Below, one piece after another: positions 43,343-55,255 of a stretch of 64,000 nucleotides of DNA. The translations under genes and the position numbers were made by a program. How positions within the stretch are numbered: position 1 is the stretch's first letter; the number at the start of each line of letters is the position of its first letter. Source of the DNA: Dendrophyllia cribrosa (Eukaryota; Cnidaria; Anthozoa; Scleractinia; Dendrophylliidae); the NCBI GenBank assembly GCA_024195265.1, contig JAJLRJ010000005.1, forward strand, positions 25,281,029 to 25,345,028, written 5' to 3'. The notes below the pieces were generated by a model that ran no database searches, was not told the DNA's origin, and worked only from the letters and a program-made list of their open reading frames with translations.

Positions 43343-43913
43343 TACAGCTATTTCAATTAACGTTGTCGGATGAAAAAGCTTAAAGCCAAGACCGCAAAGT
43401 AATATGGGGTTTTTATGCATAAATTTACCCAAATCAACAATTGGAAGCTGAAGCAAAGGCAGTTGTTCCAATATTTGTTTGGAGAAAAGAAAAAATTAAC
43501 CGTTGTGTGTTCATTGTTCTCCACATAACCTATAATTTGATCATTTGACGTTGTTGTTTTGCAGGGAGCGGCAAAGAAATGTACCAAAATGTAAAACGCA
43601 CGTGCAGAGGCATGTTTTCGCTCATTAAACCTATTGTTTTGTGCCGTTCTCTCTGCCGTCGACATTATGGCTCCTTAAGCTCCCTAATGCTTTAATCTCT
43701 CCACACTGTCAAAGAAAGGAACGCTTCGATCGAAGGCAATAAGATTCGCGTCTGTTTTTGTTTCGTAAGAGCACGGAGACAAACGTCATTTTCCCGTCGC
43801 ACCCGCACTGCCAACCGGAAAATAGAATTCTATTAACAACTACCATACCACCTTGCGGCCTTGGCTTGTAGGCTTTGAGCTTTCATCCGACAACGTTAAT
43901 TGAAATAGCTGTA
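43343..43913. mobile_element. TA-flanked inverted-repeat element (mariner-like MITE)
   Basis: TA at 43343-43344 and 43912-43913 flank 567 bp. The ends CAGCTATTTCAATTAACGTT and AACGTTAATTGAAATAGCTG match perfectly over 29 bp and continue with changes to about 75 bp (AAGCC, CCGCAA). There is no transposase. Confidence 0.75.
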
Positions 43914-44555
43914 TATCACTAAAGGTAGACATTATCTATGCTTCCCAACCTGAAGACAATTTATAGCTCTATAGCGTACCCTTAGTTGACGTATTGTAAC
44001 ACCATTTGGCCAAGCGCCGATATATATTGAAACCAGGCTTAAATAAAATTTATGATCCAGAAAACGATAGAATAAGGAGTTTTCCAAAAAGGTAATGGCC
44101 CGAGCCTTCCTCTTAAACCTTCTAAACATAAATGAGCGGAACATATTTATTTTATAACACTCTTAATGCAAACGAACTTTAACAGTGATCTGCCGAATCG
44201 TCTAAAAATTATTTTAATTGATTGAAACTATGTATAGTCATGACACTCGAACCGCATCCAAGAAATCTATAGATTGGAGAAAAACAAATTGAGGAATTTG
44301 AAAGAATAGTGTAGTGTAGTGTGGCGCAAAACGGGAGGAAATTAACAAAAGAAATGAATATAACCAAATCATACGATTCTTCTAAAAAATGTGATACAGG
44401 ACGAGACAAAGTGAAACTAGCACAAAAGCTCAAGCTAGGAATAGGACAAGATCCAAAGCCGTAAGAAAAAAAGAAGGTCAACAAAATTTCTCTAAACCAC
44501 ATCAGAGCTGAGCAGACTTGCAACAACAAAAGGACCGGCATGAGACCAAAATACA
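43914..44555. other. Spacer without recognised gene
   Basis: I saw no coding or repeat signal except the approach to the degenerate satellite. Confidence 0.35.
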
Positions 44556-45015
44556 AAGCCAATCGACTCTTGACCAGAGCAGGAGTCCTTAATAACCGCT
44601 CAAGATATAACACAAGCATACGCTCCCACAGACAAATAGTCAGGAGAAGAAAATATAAAAGGCCAATTTAACCCGTGACCAGCGCAGAAGTCTTTTAGAC
44701 CTGCTCAAAAATTAAAAAATAACATTAGCATATACATCAACAAACAAACTGTGTCGACGATAAAACAAATGCCAATTAATTTGTGACCAGAGCAAACGTT
44801 CTGGGCCCGCTGCGATATAAACACAGGCATATGCAATAATAAACAAATCGTTAAATTGTCACGAGAACAAAATAAAGGGTCAATTCTAGTAACTCCTGAC
44901 AAGAGCAGAAGCTTTTTGGGGCTCGCTCAACTGAAACAAAACGCAAGCGGTATGCAACAGCAAACAAAATTGCCACGAGAACAAAATAAAATGCTAATTA
45001 ACTCGTAAACGGACA
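44556..45015. repeat. Degenerate satellite, about 108-bp period, four copies
   Basis: Units start near 44560, 44666, 44771, 44878 and 44994. Each contains GCCAATT-like, GTGACCAGAGCAGAAGT, GCTCAA, AAGCATATGCAACA and CACGAGAACAAAATAAA phrases with many substitutions. Confidence 0.7.
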
Positions 45016-45059
45016 ATAATTTACAAGCTTGATAACCGATCAGTGTTGGTATAAAGCGG

Positions 45060-45290
45060 AAGGTAGTTAATTTCTTACCTACATGTATCCACTAATTAAA
45101 TGGATAATTGTTTCTGAATGGAACATTAATAAGGGGATGGCAGGAATTCCCTTTTACCATAACACAAAAAGTATAGATGGTTAACGTTAGCATAGCTAAT
45201 GAGGGGAAGGCAGGGGAAGGTAGGGGAAGGTAGAAGCGAGGATTATCTGCTAAACCATTACTACTCATGAAACTCCTATTTCACGTGAAA
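45060..45290 (+). repeat. Dispersed repeat related to 13540-13785
   Basis: CCCTTTTACCATAACACAAA and AAGTATAGATGGTTA here are the inverse of the earlier copy, with similar G/C-rich blocks (GGGGAAGGTAGGGGAAGGTA). Confidence 0.65.
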
Positions 45291-45342
45291 TAAAAAGGCA
45301 TTGGAGGGATCAGGGATCATTTGCTCCATTGTTTGATAGACC

Positions 45343-45434
<92 letters not shown>
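45343..45434. repeat. GATA microsatellite, about 23 units
   Basis: An uninterrupted (GATA)n run of about 92 bp directly abuts the 5' border of the dispersed repeat at 45435. Confidence 0.98.
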
Positions 45435-47045
45435 GCTTAGCCTAACAGCGGAGCTCTCTGAACAGAAACGATGATGATAAGCTTAACTTTTGTGAAAGAT
45501 CAGAAGCACAAGAAAAAATTAGAATTAAGATTGACGACCAGTCTATTTTTCAATTTTAGCAATGCTCAAAAACAGTATTAAGTGAACGTCTGTACAGTAC
45601 ATTAAGACTGCAAAAAAAAAACTCACAAAAACAACTTTTTCTCGGTCTAGAATAACTAGTATGACTAATTCCTGAACAAAATACACCAGTTGTGTATCGA
45701 AAGAATACGGAATACGGAAGGTCGTGGGTTCAAAACACATCTGGAACTCAGAATGTTTTTCTAAGTTCCTTTCTCTCCACACTCGTTCATATTCATATAT
45801 ATTGTATCGAAAATTGCCCGAGAAACTGATTTGGAAATCAAAATTGCAAAAAATACACAGAAATCTTGGTAACGTGTGTAACAATGTTACATGGAAAAGG
45901 TCTAGACTTTTCGTCCCTAAATTGGGCAGTATATGCAAGGCGACGCGAGTGAAGTTAGAACTATAAAATCCAAGTCTTGTTTTGTCTACATAAAATCGCT
46001 TTTCAACCTATGTAATGAATGAACAAACATAAAAAAATGGACAATAAAATCTTCTTTTGAAAAATTGTATTTAAATATCCGTTCAGTAGTTTATGTTTAA
46101 AAACAAAAAGCGTACCATTAGTGCATCGAGGAGCTGTCTGGATGAGCACATGACGAAATTCAAGATGTCATTCCGACTGAGTTTGAGCACGTTTTATAAA
46201 CATTTCTTCAAAACTAACGAGAACACAAAGAAAAAGTCAATCACAAATTGATACCAACATAAATTCTCATAGAAAAATGAGATTTTTTTACCGTCAAGTC
46301 CCTCGGCTGCTTAAAATTCTTTAAAACTGCGCTTCATCGCGGGTTCTGACTTCCGAAGACGAAATATCGCCGGCATTGATTATTAAAAACGTATAAAGTT
46401 CCTCGAAGCCAGATTTCATCGCTTGAAGCTCTTCTTTTTCTGAGCATTCTTTAAAGCTTTCTCTTTCTATTTTGAATATTTTAAATGTGTGTTATTGCAA
46501 ATCACTGCCGGTTTTAGCCAGCACGGACGTCAGTGTTTAGTTTAGTTTAGTTTAGCTCTAAACAAATGCTTCGACGATCTACTATCTTCAATTGTCCTTT
46601 GACGAAATAAGCACTTAGCTCTATATTCCTCCAAAAACGCTTGACTGCAGAATTACATTGTTCATAGTCCCAAATGCTGTCTTGACCATTGTTTGAGAAA
46701 TATGAAACTTGTCTTGAGTAGCAAACCGCGAAAAAATGCTGGGAAAAACGATTTTGCAAGCCGTTTTCTCTGCTAAACACAACAGTGTTTACTATGGCTG
46801 ACGTAACATCTGGCGTGTAGCCTTTGGAAGCACGCGAAAAACAGAGCCTCTCTTTGGTTTCAAAATTGCTAAGATCCCGGATGTTGCGGACGTCAATACG
46901 CCCGCGAGCTAGCCCTGCGCAACGGACGGACGCGCTCGCGATCTAACCCTGCGCGAGTTCGCGCCCGCGAAATATTCCGCTAGCAGGACCAAACATGGAG
47001 CTCCGCGAGCAGGCCTTCGGCCCGCGAGAGCTCCGCTATAAATTA
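45435..47045. repeat. Long dispersed repeat, copy A
   Basis: It matches 61301-62412 in the same orientation, starting with GCCTAACAGCG after a GATA-type tract, then AGCTTAACT, ATTAAGATTGACGACC and AAGTTCCTCGAAGC, to a GC-rich tail (TTCGGCCCGCGAG then CTCCGCTAT). The tail end lies 12 bp from the donor of the exon at 47058, so it inserted in the intron just downstream of that exon. Confidence 0.8.
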
Positions 47046-47057
47046 CTTGGTACTTAC

Positions 47058-47678
47058 ATGTACAACGCACGGCCCTGCTGTTCCATTTGTGTGTACGTTG
47101 GTCTACTTCTTCTCTTAGCTGCTTTACCTCATCCATAAGTTTGCTAATGTTTTCTTCTTTTTCGCTTATTCTTGATTTGAGAATGACATTATTCGCCAAC
47201 AAAATCTCGACATTTTCTGTTTCCAAGCTTTCTTTATCTTTTTTGCGCATTCTCTGGTTTTCCTCTGTTCGTAGATCTTCAAGGCTTTCTCTTGTTTGCC
47301 CATTAAGTCCGGTGGCCTCCATAAATTGACTTAATCTGTCGTGTAATTCCTTCACTTTCAACTGTATTGCGTCGATCTCTTTCTTCCGGTCATAGCACTG
47401 TTGGCAGTGTTTTTCATCTTGTGGTAAGTCATTTGAACTTTGGACTTGTTCGTTGTTATTTGGGTATGTTTGTGTATTTAAACTTGTGTTCAACCCTTCG
47501 TTGTCTTTTGAGTCGGTCTGCGACTCATCTACGTCAGATTCCGGCCGGTTCATTGTTTCTTTCTCTTTGGCAGAAGTTAGAAAATCGTTTAATATGTTTT
47601 TAATTTGAATAATGTATTCTCTCAGTTTAGTACTTTCAGCTTGTTCTGTGATGAGTTCAGATTTCAACACTTTGGATT
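47058..47678 (-). CDS. Internal host exon encoding a long coiled coil
   Basis: Minus-strand exon bounded by CTGCCGCAG| acceptor and CAT|GTAAGT donor; 621 bp, phase 1 at both ends. It contains LREYIIQIKNILNDFLTSAK, a Ser/Asp/Asn-rich linker, CQQCYDRKKEIDAIQLKVKE and a second helix through ISKLMDEVKQLREEVDQR. Coiled-coil prediction is strong by eye. It is phase-compatible with the CARD exon 11.4 kb upstream on the same strand, suggesting one gene. Alternatively, it belongs to an unrelated coiled-coil protein. Confidence 0.6.
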
Positions 47679-47699
47679 CTGCGGCAGAAAGAGAATGTA

Positions 47700-48565
47700 T
47701 TCGGTTAGCTGGTCATGTTTCATTGTAGTTACGACGACTGAGTGATCACAAGTGAGGGTGCATCAAAATATTTCGTTGATGTAGTTATGGCGCGTTACTC
47801 GCTATTTAACCGGAAATAAGAATTAACATATAACAAACACTTTTCGACTGTTTCTCTGGACACTTTTGAAAAAAGCATAGTTCTCATATGCCACCGGTAT
47901 ATCCACGGTATATCAATCGCCTTTTTTATTCGGTATTCTCCAAGTCAAATCAACGTGAAATTTTCACCACTTGCTGGTTTTGAATTGAAATTTGGCAAAA
48001 TCTATTTTCTGCTAAAATCGATATTACCATGACGACGATAAACAAGAAACTTCAAAATCAGTAAAAGTGAAATTTTACGCGTCTTAGATTTCGCATTAAA
48101 AATCCCACATATAGACATCTTAAAATATGGTATATGGCATATAAATTTTGCAAGAATATAATAGAAATAAATATGTATGCTTTTTTAAACAAATCGTTAT
48201 AACATTTTAAACTTACTCTTCATATACTGGTAATAAATGAACCGGGAGATTAACACTGGTTTTGTAAATTACGTCAAGATAGTGTCAAAAAATAGCTTGA
48301 TGTTATGTTTGTACGTCACAAAATGTTTGTTTACTTTCTCTTTCGTGATAACTTTCTTTTTTTTTTCTTACATCGCTCCATGTGCATTTTTTGGCAATTT
48401 TCGATTTCAATCGCTTTTGCAAAAATCCGAGGAACGGTCGATGGCATCTACAAAAACATTCAACAGGAAATAGAATTACATCCACCGATACTTATTGAAT
48501 TAGACCGCAGAAATTACAACTAAACGATTGTGTTTTGACGTGGTCAATTATTCTTTATCTACTAT
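47700..48565. other. Probable intron sequence
   Basis: Only short AT-rich frames are present. Confidence 0.35.
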
Positions 48566-49200
48566 TTAACCCTTTTCAGCCTGGGGGGTGGGGCACAAAG
48601 CGCCCGCGCTAACTTTCAACATTCATAACTTATTTAATATGTATTCAAAAGCCAGCAAACTTTGCGACTTTTCCTAAAATTTATCTGGCAACAATTTCAT
48701 ATGACAATTTTTTGACCACGTGACTTGATGTTTCCATGGCAACAAGGTTTTTGACAGCCATGTTTTTTTGAAATTTGCATATTTGTACCCTTAAATGAAG
48801 AAAGACAATGTCTATTGGTATAACTTTTATATTTTTACGTTATTTATTGTTTATTTATTGGTTTTGATTAATTTTGAGTCAATTTGGACGGTTTTTAAGA
48901 GGTTTTAAAAAATTTCAGAAATCCAAGATAGCGGATCCAAGATGGCGGATCCACGATGGCGGATCCAAGATGGCGGATCCAAGATGGCGGCCGTTTAACT
49001 AATTACCTAATAACTACGTCATATTACGTCATCGTTACATTGTGCGGACCGTAAAGGAGACAATTTTGGACGTACTATGTACCCTTTTGGTTTCATTGTC
49101 ATAGCCTTAATGTTCTTGAAGTTACGAGGGGGGGGAGGGGCACAATGCCACCCCCCTCAGTCTCAGGAACTCAAAAAAAGCCCAGGCTAAATAAGGTTAA
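48566..49200. mobile_element. piggyBac-like TTAA element, CAGGCC/CAGCCT-terminus family (copy 2)
   Basis: TTAA at 48566-48569 and 49197-49200. The left end is CCCTTTTCAGCCTGGGG; the right end CCCAGGCTAAATAAGG. It is the inverse of the copy at 9906-10506, with the same TGACGTCAT-like and GTTTTTAAGAGGTTTTAAA blocks. Five tandem AAGATGGCGGATCC units lie at about 48923-48990. Confidence 0.75.
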
Positions 49201-49379
49201 GCAATAGAACGCACTTTCTATGAGTTTACCGGTGTTATAAACCCACACGGGATGTTGGTAGAACACGAGAAAAGCTTGTAAATCACGAGCAATTACTATA
49301 ACAAGCTTTTCGAGTGTTCTAACAACATCCCAAGTGGGTTTATAACGCCGATAAACTCATAAAAAATGCGTTCTATTGC
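49201..49379. repeat. Fold-back element, about 85-bp arms
   Basis: GCAATAGAACGCACTTTCTA at the left is mirrored by AAAATGCGTTCTATTGC at the right, and the arms continue through GTTATAAACCCAC and GATGTTG to a short centre. It abuts the TTAA of the preceding element. Confidence 0.85.
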
Positions 49380-50075
49380 TTTTGTAAAATAACCTTGAAA
49401 AGCGTTTATAAATAGAAAACTTTGTCGTAATATTCTTACTACATTCATCGGATAACGCGGAAAAAAAAAACAATCAAAGCGGCTGAAAGAATGAATGAAC
49501 TTAACTCGCTGCTACTAACATTTACGGGCTCAACGAAAGTGAAGAAACGTTTTAGCGGTTTGAAATTCATCAGTTGAAATTTATCAGCTGAAAGAAGAAA
49601 ACACATTCAATAATCCAAAAGTATTTTAAAGGGAAAATCCAGAAAATTATTTCCGGAATTCATCCCCGCAAACGTGAATGTGCAAGGAACGTTTGCAAGC
49701 CTACAAACTGTAGATTGCCTTCTTGTCAAGAATATTTCGATTGGAATAAAGGCTAGTTCCAGAGACTCAGCTTCTGAAACTTGAATTGACGTCAATCTTC
49801 TTACTTTGAAGTGTACAGTGAAGCCCGTACTTTTTGCGTACATTTTAAGCAATGAATGAAAATTAAGCTGTCACTTATTGTTTTTAAGCCTAAAGTGCTG
49901 AGATGTTGATTGGTTTGTAGATCAAACAGAATTGTTTGATCATTTCATGCAAATAATTTGTTTAAACACTGAAACTTGCTGTATGTCCATTAGGTTTTTG
50001 CAATTAAATCATGTAGATGTAAATGTTGATGTAGATGAAGCTAATTTGTGTTAGTTTCATTTACTTCTTGCTGTT
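49380..50075. other. Intron-like spacer
   Basis: No gene or repeat is recognised. Confidence 0.35.
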
Positions 50076-50430
50076 TTAACCCTCAGCCGTATAAGGAGGG
50101 GATCCACTCCCGTTCCCCATCCCCCCCCCCCCCCCCCCCCCCCCCCCACATAAGATTTTTCTCCGATATTTTAAAACCATTTATGATTAGCACATGCCGT
50201 CTTCAGTAGCTGTTCGTTTATCCTTAAGACACAATTTGGTAAAGTGTGGCGACAACCGGTTGCTATGGTAACGAGATATGACGTCATAAGTAGCATGAGA
50301 TCAAGGCAATTTTTGAATAACAATGCATATTATTCACCGTTTTTTTTCGATGAAAAAAAATATAAAATGCAACTTAAAACTGTTTAATTGTATGTTTAAT
50401 TGTATGTACGTTTGCAACTCTAGCAAAAAA
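50076..50430. mobile_element. Truncated piggyBac-like TTAA element
   Basis: TTAA then CCCTCAGCCGTATAAGG, a C run (about 28, near 50120-50147), then the inverse of the 4500-4760 region (TTAGCACATGCCGTCTTCAG, GGTTGCTATGGTAACGAGAT). The far end is not found. Confidence 0.55.
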
Positions 50431-51466
50431 TATTTGCAATAGATCGTTTTCACTCACGTGACAAAAATCTTTACAACCGTTGCTACGCCGCTATATTGGT
50501 GTACCAAAGTGTTAACAAACCCGAGTCGCGTCCTATTATTATACGGGTGCTGTGATCAATTGTTCGATGTGGAAGCAAAAGCGGTCGAGATAGGGTTATT
50601 TATTTCGCTTTGGTTACGTTCTGCAGTTACGAATCAAAGTAAAGAAACCGACAAGTTGCCGCAAGAGAGGCGATCGCGATAAAGATTTCTGCTATTAGTC
50701 GGGCGGAATTCTTACGGACGAGTTTTGAACGATAGTGTGTAAGCCATGCCAGATACTCGTATTTTGTTTCTGGACAAACAGCTATAACAGGGATAGATAA
50801 TGTTGACTGGGTTTCATTAATACTCGGGAACGACAAAAAAAAGAACAAGATGAAAGAAACGTCGGACAAGCGTCACAGCGAGAATAGAAGGAGGAATCGA
50901 AAGGAACAAAAACAGCCAAAGCGATTGTAGCCGAAAAAATCGCAGCAAAGAACAGCGAACTAAATGAACCCGGAGGGCAAATGTCTGATATTGTGTTTTT
51001 GTCAACGAATCTCCAAAAGGTAAAACCGAAGCCTCCAAGAATTTTTAATGCCTTACCCTACTGAAGTATTTCATAGTTTCGCCTTTTCTTTTACGCAAAT
51101 TCGACCAAAACATTCTCGGCTGTTTGCGCTGGCGCGATTTCCGTTCTTATGGTTTCGATACAGACCTAAAAAAAAGAACTCCCCGATGAAGTCTACGATA
51201 GTTAAACGAAGTATGTAGGAGAAATAAAGAACTTTTGCAGCTTATAGTTTGCAGCTGTTGCCCAGTAGTCTATCTTTCAAACTGATCTTTAAAAACTCTC
51301 CACTGGCATGTGCACTGAACTTGTGTACATGACTGAGTTTATCATTTAGTTTTGTCTATGCTTCTTGGTCAGTTCCAAACGAACACTTGCCATATAATTT
51401 GAACAGGATTCTGCAATGAACAGACGAAACTGTTCCGTTTTTTTCCGTGTTGATTAAGGTTTTGTG
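50431..51466. other. Spacer without recognised gene
   Basis: Frames up to 80 codons occur but none has a recognisable domain. Confidence 0.35.
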
Positions 51467-51699
51467 TAGTAGTTAGAACGATGCCCGCACGGCATCACCT
51501 CAAATAAGCCCCCAAAGACCCCAACGAACCCCTCCTGGAATAATTGCCGTCCCCCACGGAGTCCTTCCCCACGAACCTCCTGCAGTCGGTCCGTCGGAAA
51601 GGACTCCGTGGGGGACGGCAATTATTCCAGGAGGGGTTCGCTGGGGTCTTTGGGGGCTTATTTGAGGTGGCGCCGTGGCGGGCATCGTTCTAACTACTA
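51467..51699. repeat. Fold-back element, about 105-bp near-perfect arms
   Basis: TAGTAGTTAGAACGATGCCC starts it and GGGCATCGTTCTAACTACTA ends it. The inner arms pair through AAGCCCCCAAAGACCCCA and GGAATAATTGCCGTCCCCCA. Confidence 0.88.
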
Positions 51700-51790
51700 T
51701 TTGTTAGATCAGTAATTGTTTTTAACCCTTGTTTCAAGCGGGTAATTCCACCACTCGGAGCCTTCCTGGAGTTTTTGAGGGTTGTGCATC

Positions 51791-51823
51791 ACCAATTGAA
51801 GAAATCTATACCCTTTGTATATA
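51791..51823 (+). promoter_or_regulatory. Virus-like promoter motif, copy 1
   Basis: CCAATTGAAGAAATCTATAC then CCTTTGTATATA ends 3 bp before the ATG at 51827. It is nearly identical (30 of 32 bases) to 52388-52419. Confidence 0.8.
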
Positions 51824-51826
51824 ACG

Positions 51827-52048
51827 ATGGGTCGTGGAAGAAAAGGTATTGTTACACAAAGTGCTATACAAATGTTCAAAAACAGGAAACCGGGATCACA
51901 AATATTTTTTCGTGATCAATTAACATCAATAAGAATTGATGATACATGTGGACGTCTTAACCATGATAGCATCACAATAAAAGACATAAAAATCATGGAA
52001 CAAATGACTCCTCAAAAACTAGTTAAGCTTATTTTTAATAAAACGTAA
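51827..52048 (+). CDS. Small basic protein downstream of the shared promoter motif
   Basis: 73 codons from ATG (MGRGRKGIVTQSAIQMF) to TAA, containing KPGSQIFFRDQLTSIRID and a C-terminal helix MTPQKLVKLIFNKT. I do not recognise the family. The start is chosen because it sits just after the promoter motif shared with the nuclease gene. It is likely part of the same viral-type patch. Confidence 0.55.
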   Translation: MGRGRKGIVTQSAIQMFKNRKPGSQIFFRDQLTSIRIDDTCGRLNHDSITIKDIKIMEQMTPQKLVKLIFNKT

Positions 52049-52112
52049 CTTTGATGTCGATTTTTCTTTTCGAGAAGAAAGTTTAAAGCGGGTGTTACAC
52101 TATCGGGATAAT

Positions 52113-52334
52113 TTAATGGCAACAGTGAAAAATATGACAAAGTTCGGTGCAACCACCGTCTTCCTCTTCCTTACATCGTGGTTTGCAATCTTGGCATAGG
52201 AGTCTGGTTTTTAGTTTCATGTAATCTTGATAAAGGCTGTTGTAGCTGATTTTAAGGTCTTCATGCTTTTGATACAATTCATCGTATTTTTGATTCGCTT
52301 CCTGGAGAAGGGTAGTTATTTCTTTTAGAGACAT
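52113..52334 (-). CDS. Small coiled-coil protein with Cys-rich tail
   Basis: 73 codons (MSLKEITTLLQEANQKYDEL) with a helical body and a tail LLCQDCKPRCKEEEDGGC then HIFHCCH. It lies between two plus-strand genes with the shared motif and is divergent from the nuclease gene. It lacks that motif. The family is unknown. Confidence 0.45.
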   Translation of the reverse strand: MSLKEITTLLQEANQKYDELYQKHEDLKISYNSLYQDYMKLKTRLLCQDCKPRCKEEEDGGCTELCHIFHCCH

Positions 52335-52387
52335 TGCTATACATACAGTGTTTTATTTTTCCAACTCTTTTGCTCGTTAGGGTATTT

Positions 52388-52419
52388 CCAATTGAAGAAA
52401 ACTTTACCCTTTGTATATA
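52388..52419 (+). promoter_or_regulatory. Virus-like promoter motif, copy 2
   Basis: CCAATTGAAGAAAACTTTAC then CCTTTGTATATA ends 6 bp before the ATG of the nuclease gene. Confidence 0.8.
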
Positions 52420-52425
52420 CAGGTG

Positions 52426-53121
52426 ATGACGACTGCTCAAGTGTTTATAAACTTTCTTAAATCGAGGAAGACGGGTTTGTTACAAAAGAGCGCCGACTGG
52501 GTGCGAGCCAGACAAAATACTATCGGCGCATCAGAGATCTCTGCCTTGACAGGATCTTCACCGTTTGAATCAAGAAAAAGCTTGCTCTTAAAGAAAATAC
52601 AACCCACAGATATGCTCAATATTACAGCTTGTACTTGGGGCAACCTATTCGAGCCACTAATACGCAAGTATTTTGAACTAAAACACTCTGTTTCAGTTTT
52701 TGGGTATAGTATTTCTCTTAATCTTGCAAGCGATCATCCGCTTTATCGAATGGTTACCTGTAGTCCAGACGAGTATTTTATTAGTAGAGATAACACTATA
52801 GTTTTGTTAGAATTTAAATGCCCGTTCAAGAGGAAAATAGCTATAAACAATATCCCTCACTATTATAGAGATCAAGTACAAACGGGCCTTGCTTTTAGTG
52901 GAGAAAGAGTACACAAAGGCCTATTTGTGGACGCTTACTTTAGAATGTGTTCTTTAAAACAGCTAGAACCTAGTTTAGGCCATAATCAGTTTTTAAACGA
53001 AGGGAATATATACAAGACAAAAAATAAAACAACTCTTGCGTGGGGCGTTTATTTATTTAGCAAAGAAAAATTTAAAAAAATCAAAACAGCCTCATTGACC
53101 TTGGTGCCCTTATATATATAG
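52426..53121 (+). CDS. YqaJ/lambda-exonuclease-like viral recombinase nuclease
   Basis: 231 codons, intact. PD-(D/E)xK nuclease core: NTIGASEISALTGSSPFES, TWGNLFEPLIRKYFE (the conserved Glu in GN-x-FEP), CSPDEYF (Asp), VLLEFKCPF (E-x-K), and YYRDQVQTGLAF (Gln). This order is that of YqaJ and lambda-type exonucleases used by large DNA viruses for recombination. It does not resemble host nucleases known to me. Its uninterrupted frame and viral-type promoter suggest an endogenous viral remnant or a captured gene. The starting ATG is fixed by the promoter motif. Confidence 0.85.
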   Translation: MTTAQVFINFLKSRKTGLLQKSADWVRARQNTIGASEISALTGSSPFESRKSLLLKKIQPTDMLNITACTWGNLFEPLIRKYFELKHSVSVFGYSISLNLASDHPLYRMVTCSPDEYFISRDNTIVLLEFKCPFKRKIAINNIPHYYRDQVQTGLAFSGERVHKGLFVDAYFRMCSLKQLEPSLGHNQFLNEGNIYKTKNKTTLAWGVYLFSKEKFKKIKTASLTLVPLYI

Positions 53122-53134
53122 ATAGACTCCGTTT

Positions 53135-53500
53135 TTACAGGTTAGCCTCCCTTTCTGTATTTACATGTTATTTACAGGATAGCCACCCCTTTTTATTTAC
53201 ATGTTGTTTACAGGGTTCCTTACAGGCTCCCATTTTTATTTACATGTTATTTACAGGTTAGCCTCCCTTTTTCAATTTACATGTTATTTACAGGTTAGCC
53301 TCCCTTTTTCAATTTACATGTTATTTACAGGTTAGCTTCCCTTTTTCGATTTACATGTTATTTACATGATAGCCTCCCTCTTTTGATTTACATGTTATTT
53401 ACAGGGTTCCTTATAGGCTCCCTTTTTCGATTTACATGTTATTTTCAGGGTTCCTTGCAAGCTCCGTTTTTCGATTTACATGTTATTTACAGGGTCTAGA
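53135..53500. repeat. Minisatellite with TTTACATGTTATTTACAGG core
   Basis: About nine units of 36-50 bp, each ACATGTTATTTACAGG followed by TTAGCCTCCC or GTTCC and TTTTTC. It directly follows the nuclease gene. Related TTTACATG pieces recur at 56020-56120 beyond the nested elements. Confidence 0.8.
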
Positions 53501-53578
53501 TACTGTAAATGTGTGTGAAATAATTTTCATGTGAAGATCCTTTTTTTCTCACTGTAAGGGAGGGACCATTAGATTTTT

Positions 53579-53698
<120 letters not shown>

Positions 53699-54564
53699 CA
53701 AATACCAAAAAAAAATTCGAGCACGGCCTTGAACTGCAAAAAAATATCGTGCAAAACAAAAACCCCAGGAAAAAAATTCCTGCAAAGCTTTATATTTTTA
53801 GAACAATATTTTATATCCAGAAGCAGATGGTCAGAACACAAATAAATCACACTGACGTTGTAGAATGTTAGCGACTTATATGCACTTGGGGAGGATCAAA
53901 TGTTCTATCTTTTCATTGGCTTGTTTAGTTTAGCCAATAACAATGGTTTATTTTTGACCCGACGTAAGTTGTGTTTCTTTGTAGGCTTTTTAGCTGATTT
54001 CATAAGCATGTAAGATATTTTCTGACACAAGGAATGGCTCTTTTATAGTTGTACAGTGGCATTGTAGGTACATGTATATCTCAATGGATGAGAAATACTT
54101 TGTTTATGCGTTGTACAACAAGCTTGTAATTGCAGGAGCGGCGCTACCGGTGGGGCAGGTGGGGCATTTGCCCCACCAACTTTTGACATCTCAAAATGGC
54201 GGTGGGCGGAGATGAATAGTGTAGCAACATCCTTTGATCAGATCTGATGGCGGGGCGCTTTAATGCATTAGAGTTTGCAAAATAAATATTCCGTTAATTA
54301 ATCAAAAGCCTACAATTTTAGCATCGGAGATATTGTGGCTGACTTTAGATTGGAGATTGGATATTGTGAACCAAGCATTTCAATACCCCTTGAGTACTCG
54401 GACGTCAGCTATCGGACTCCAGCTACCGACAAATCCATCAAACAAATCCATCAATGCTGTGAGTTAGCGCTCGGCCTCTGCCCTAAGAAGGCTCAAGACA
54501 TATCTACGAACAAACTATGTCACAAGAAAGATTAAATCATTGCATTATCCAGACATTGCATTAA

Positions 54565-55107
54565 AGTGCCCCTGCGATCAAATTTTATAGTTGATTTTTA
54601 TTTCATTTTTCATAAGAAAATAATGTAATTACTGACCTGTCCAAACCGTTTTTCAATCTGATCACGGGGAGGTGGTTTTTTTCGACTGTACTTTTCTCAT
54701 TTTCACGGCCGCCATTACATTTGCATGTTCCAGTAGTTTCAAAAGAAGCGAGAGAAAGTGACGTCAAAGACTCACTGGCTTAAAATTGCAGTGTGTGAAT
54801 ACAGCTTATTTAGTATGCGGCACGGGAATTTTGAGCTTTTAGATTACCAAACTCGTGTTCTGCATACTAAGTAAGCTGTATTCACACACTGCAATTTTAA
54901 GCCAGCGAGTCTTTGACGTCACTTTCTCTGGCTTCTTTTGAAACTACTGGAACATGCCAATGTAATGGCGGCCGTGAAAATGAGAAAAGTACAGTCATAA
55001 AAAATCCGCTTTCCCGTGATCAGATTGAAAAACGGCTTGGACTGGTCAGTAATTACAATATTTTCTTTTGAAAAATGAAATAAAAAATAATTATAAAATT
55101 TGATCTG
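54565..55107. repeat. Large fold-back element, about 250-bp arms
   Basis: TTAA at 54561 then AGTGCCCCTGCGATCAAATT. The two arms (for example GACGTCAAAGACTCACTGGC / GCCAGCGAGTCTTTGACGTC, and ATGGCGGCCGTGAAAATGAG and its inverse) pair almost to the centre near 54835. The right border is degraded. Confidence 0.85.
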
Positions 55108-55255
55108 ATATTGGAAATCAGTTTCTTTCTGCCTCTAATGACAGAGAAAATCGCTTTGGAAATTCGTTTCCAAAGCCTTCCCATACTGAAAAGAATTGAC
55201 AGAGAATATTCGAGTGACAGTCGAATTTACTTTGAACAAACAACCAAAATGGAGT

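Noticed and set aside
44209..44619. 136-codon minus-strand frame, hydrophobic
   Set aside because: It overlaps the degenerate satellite region and shows no domain or start context.
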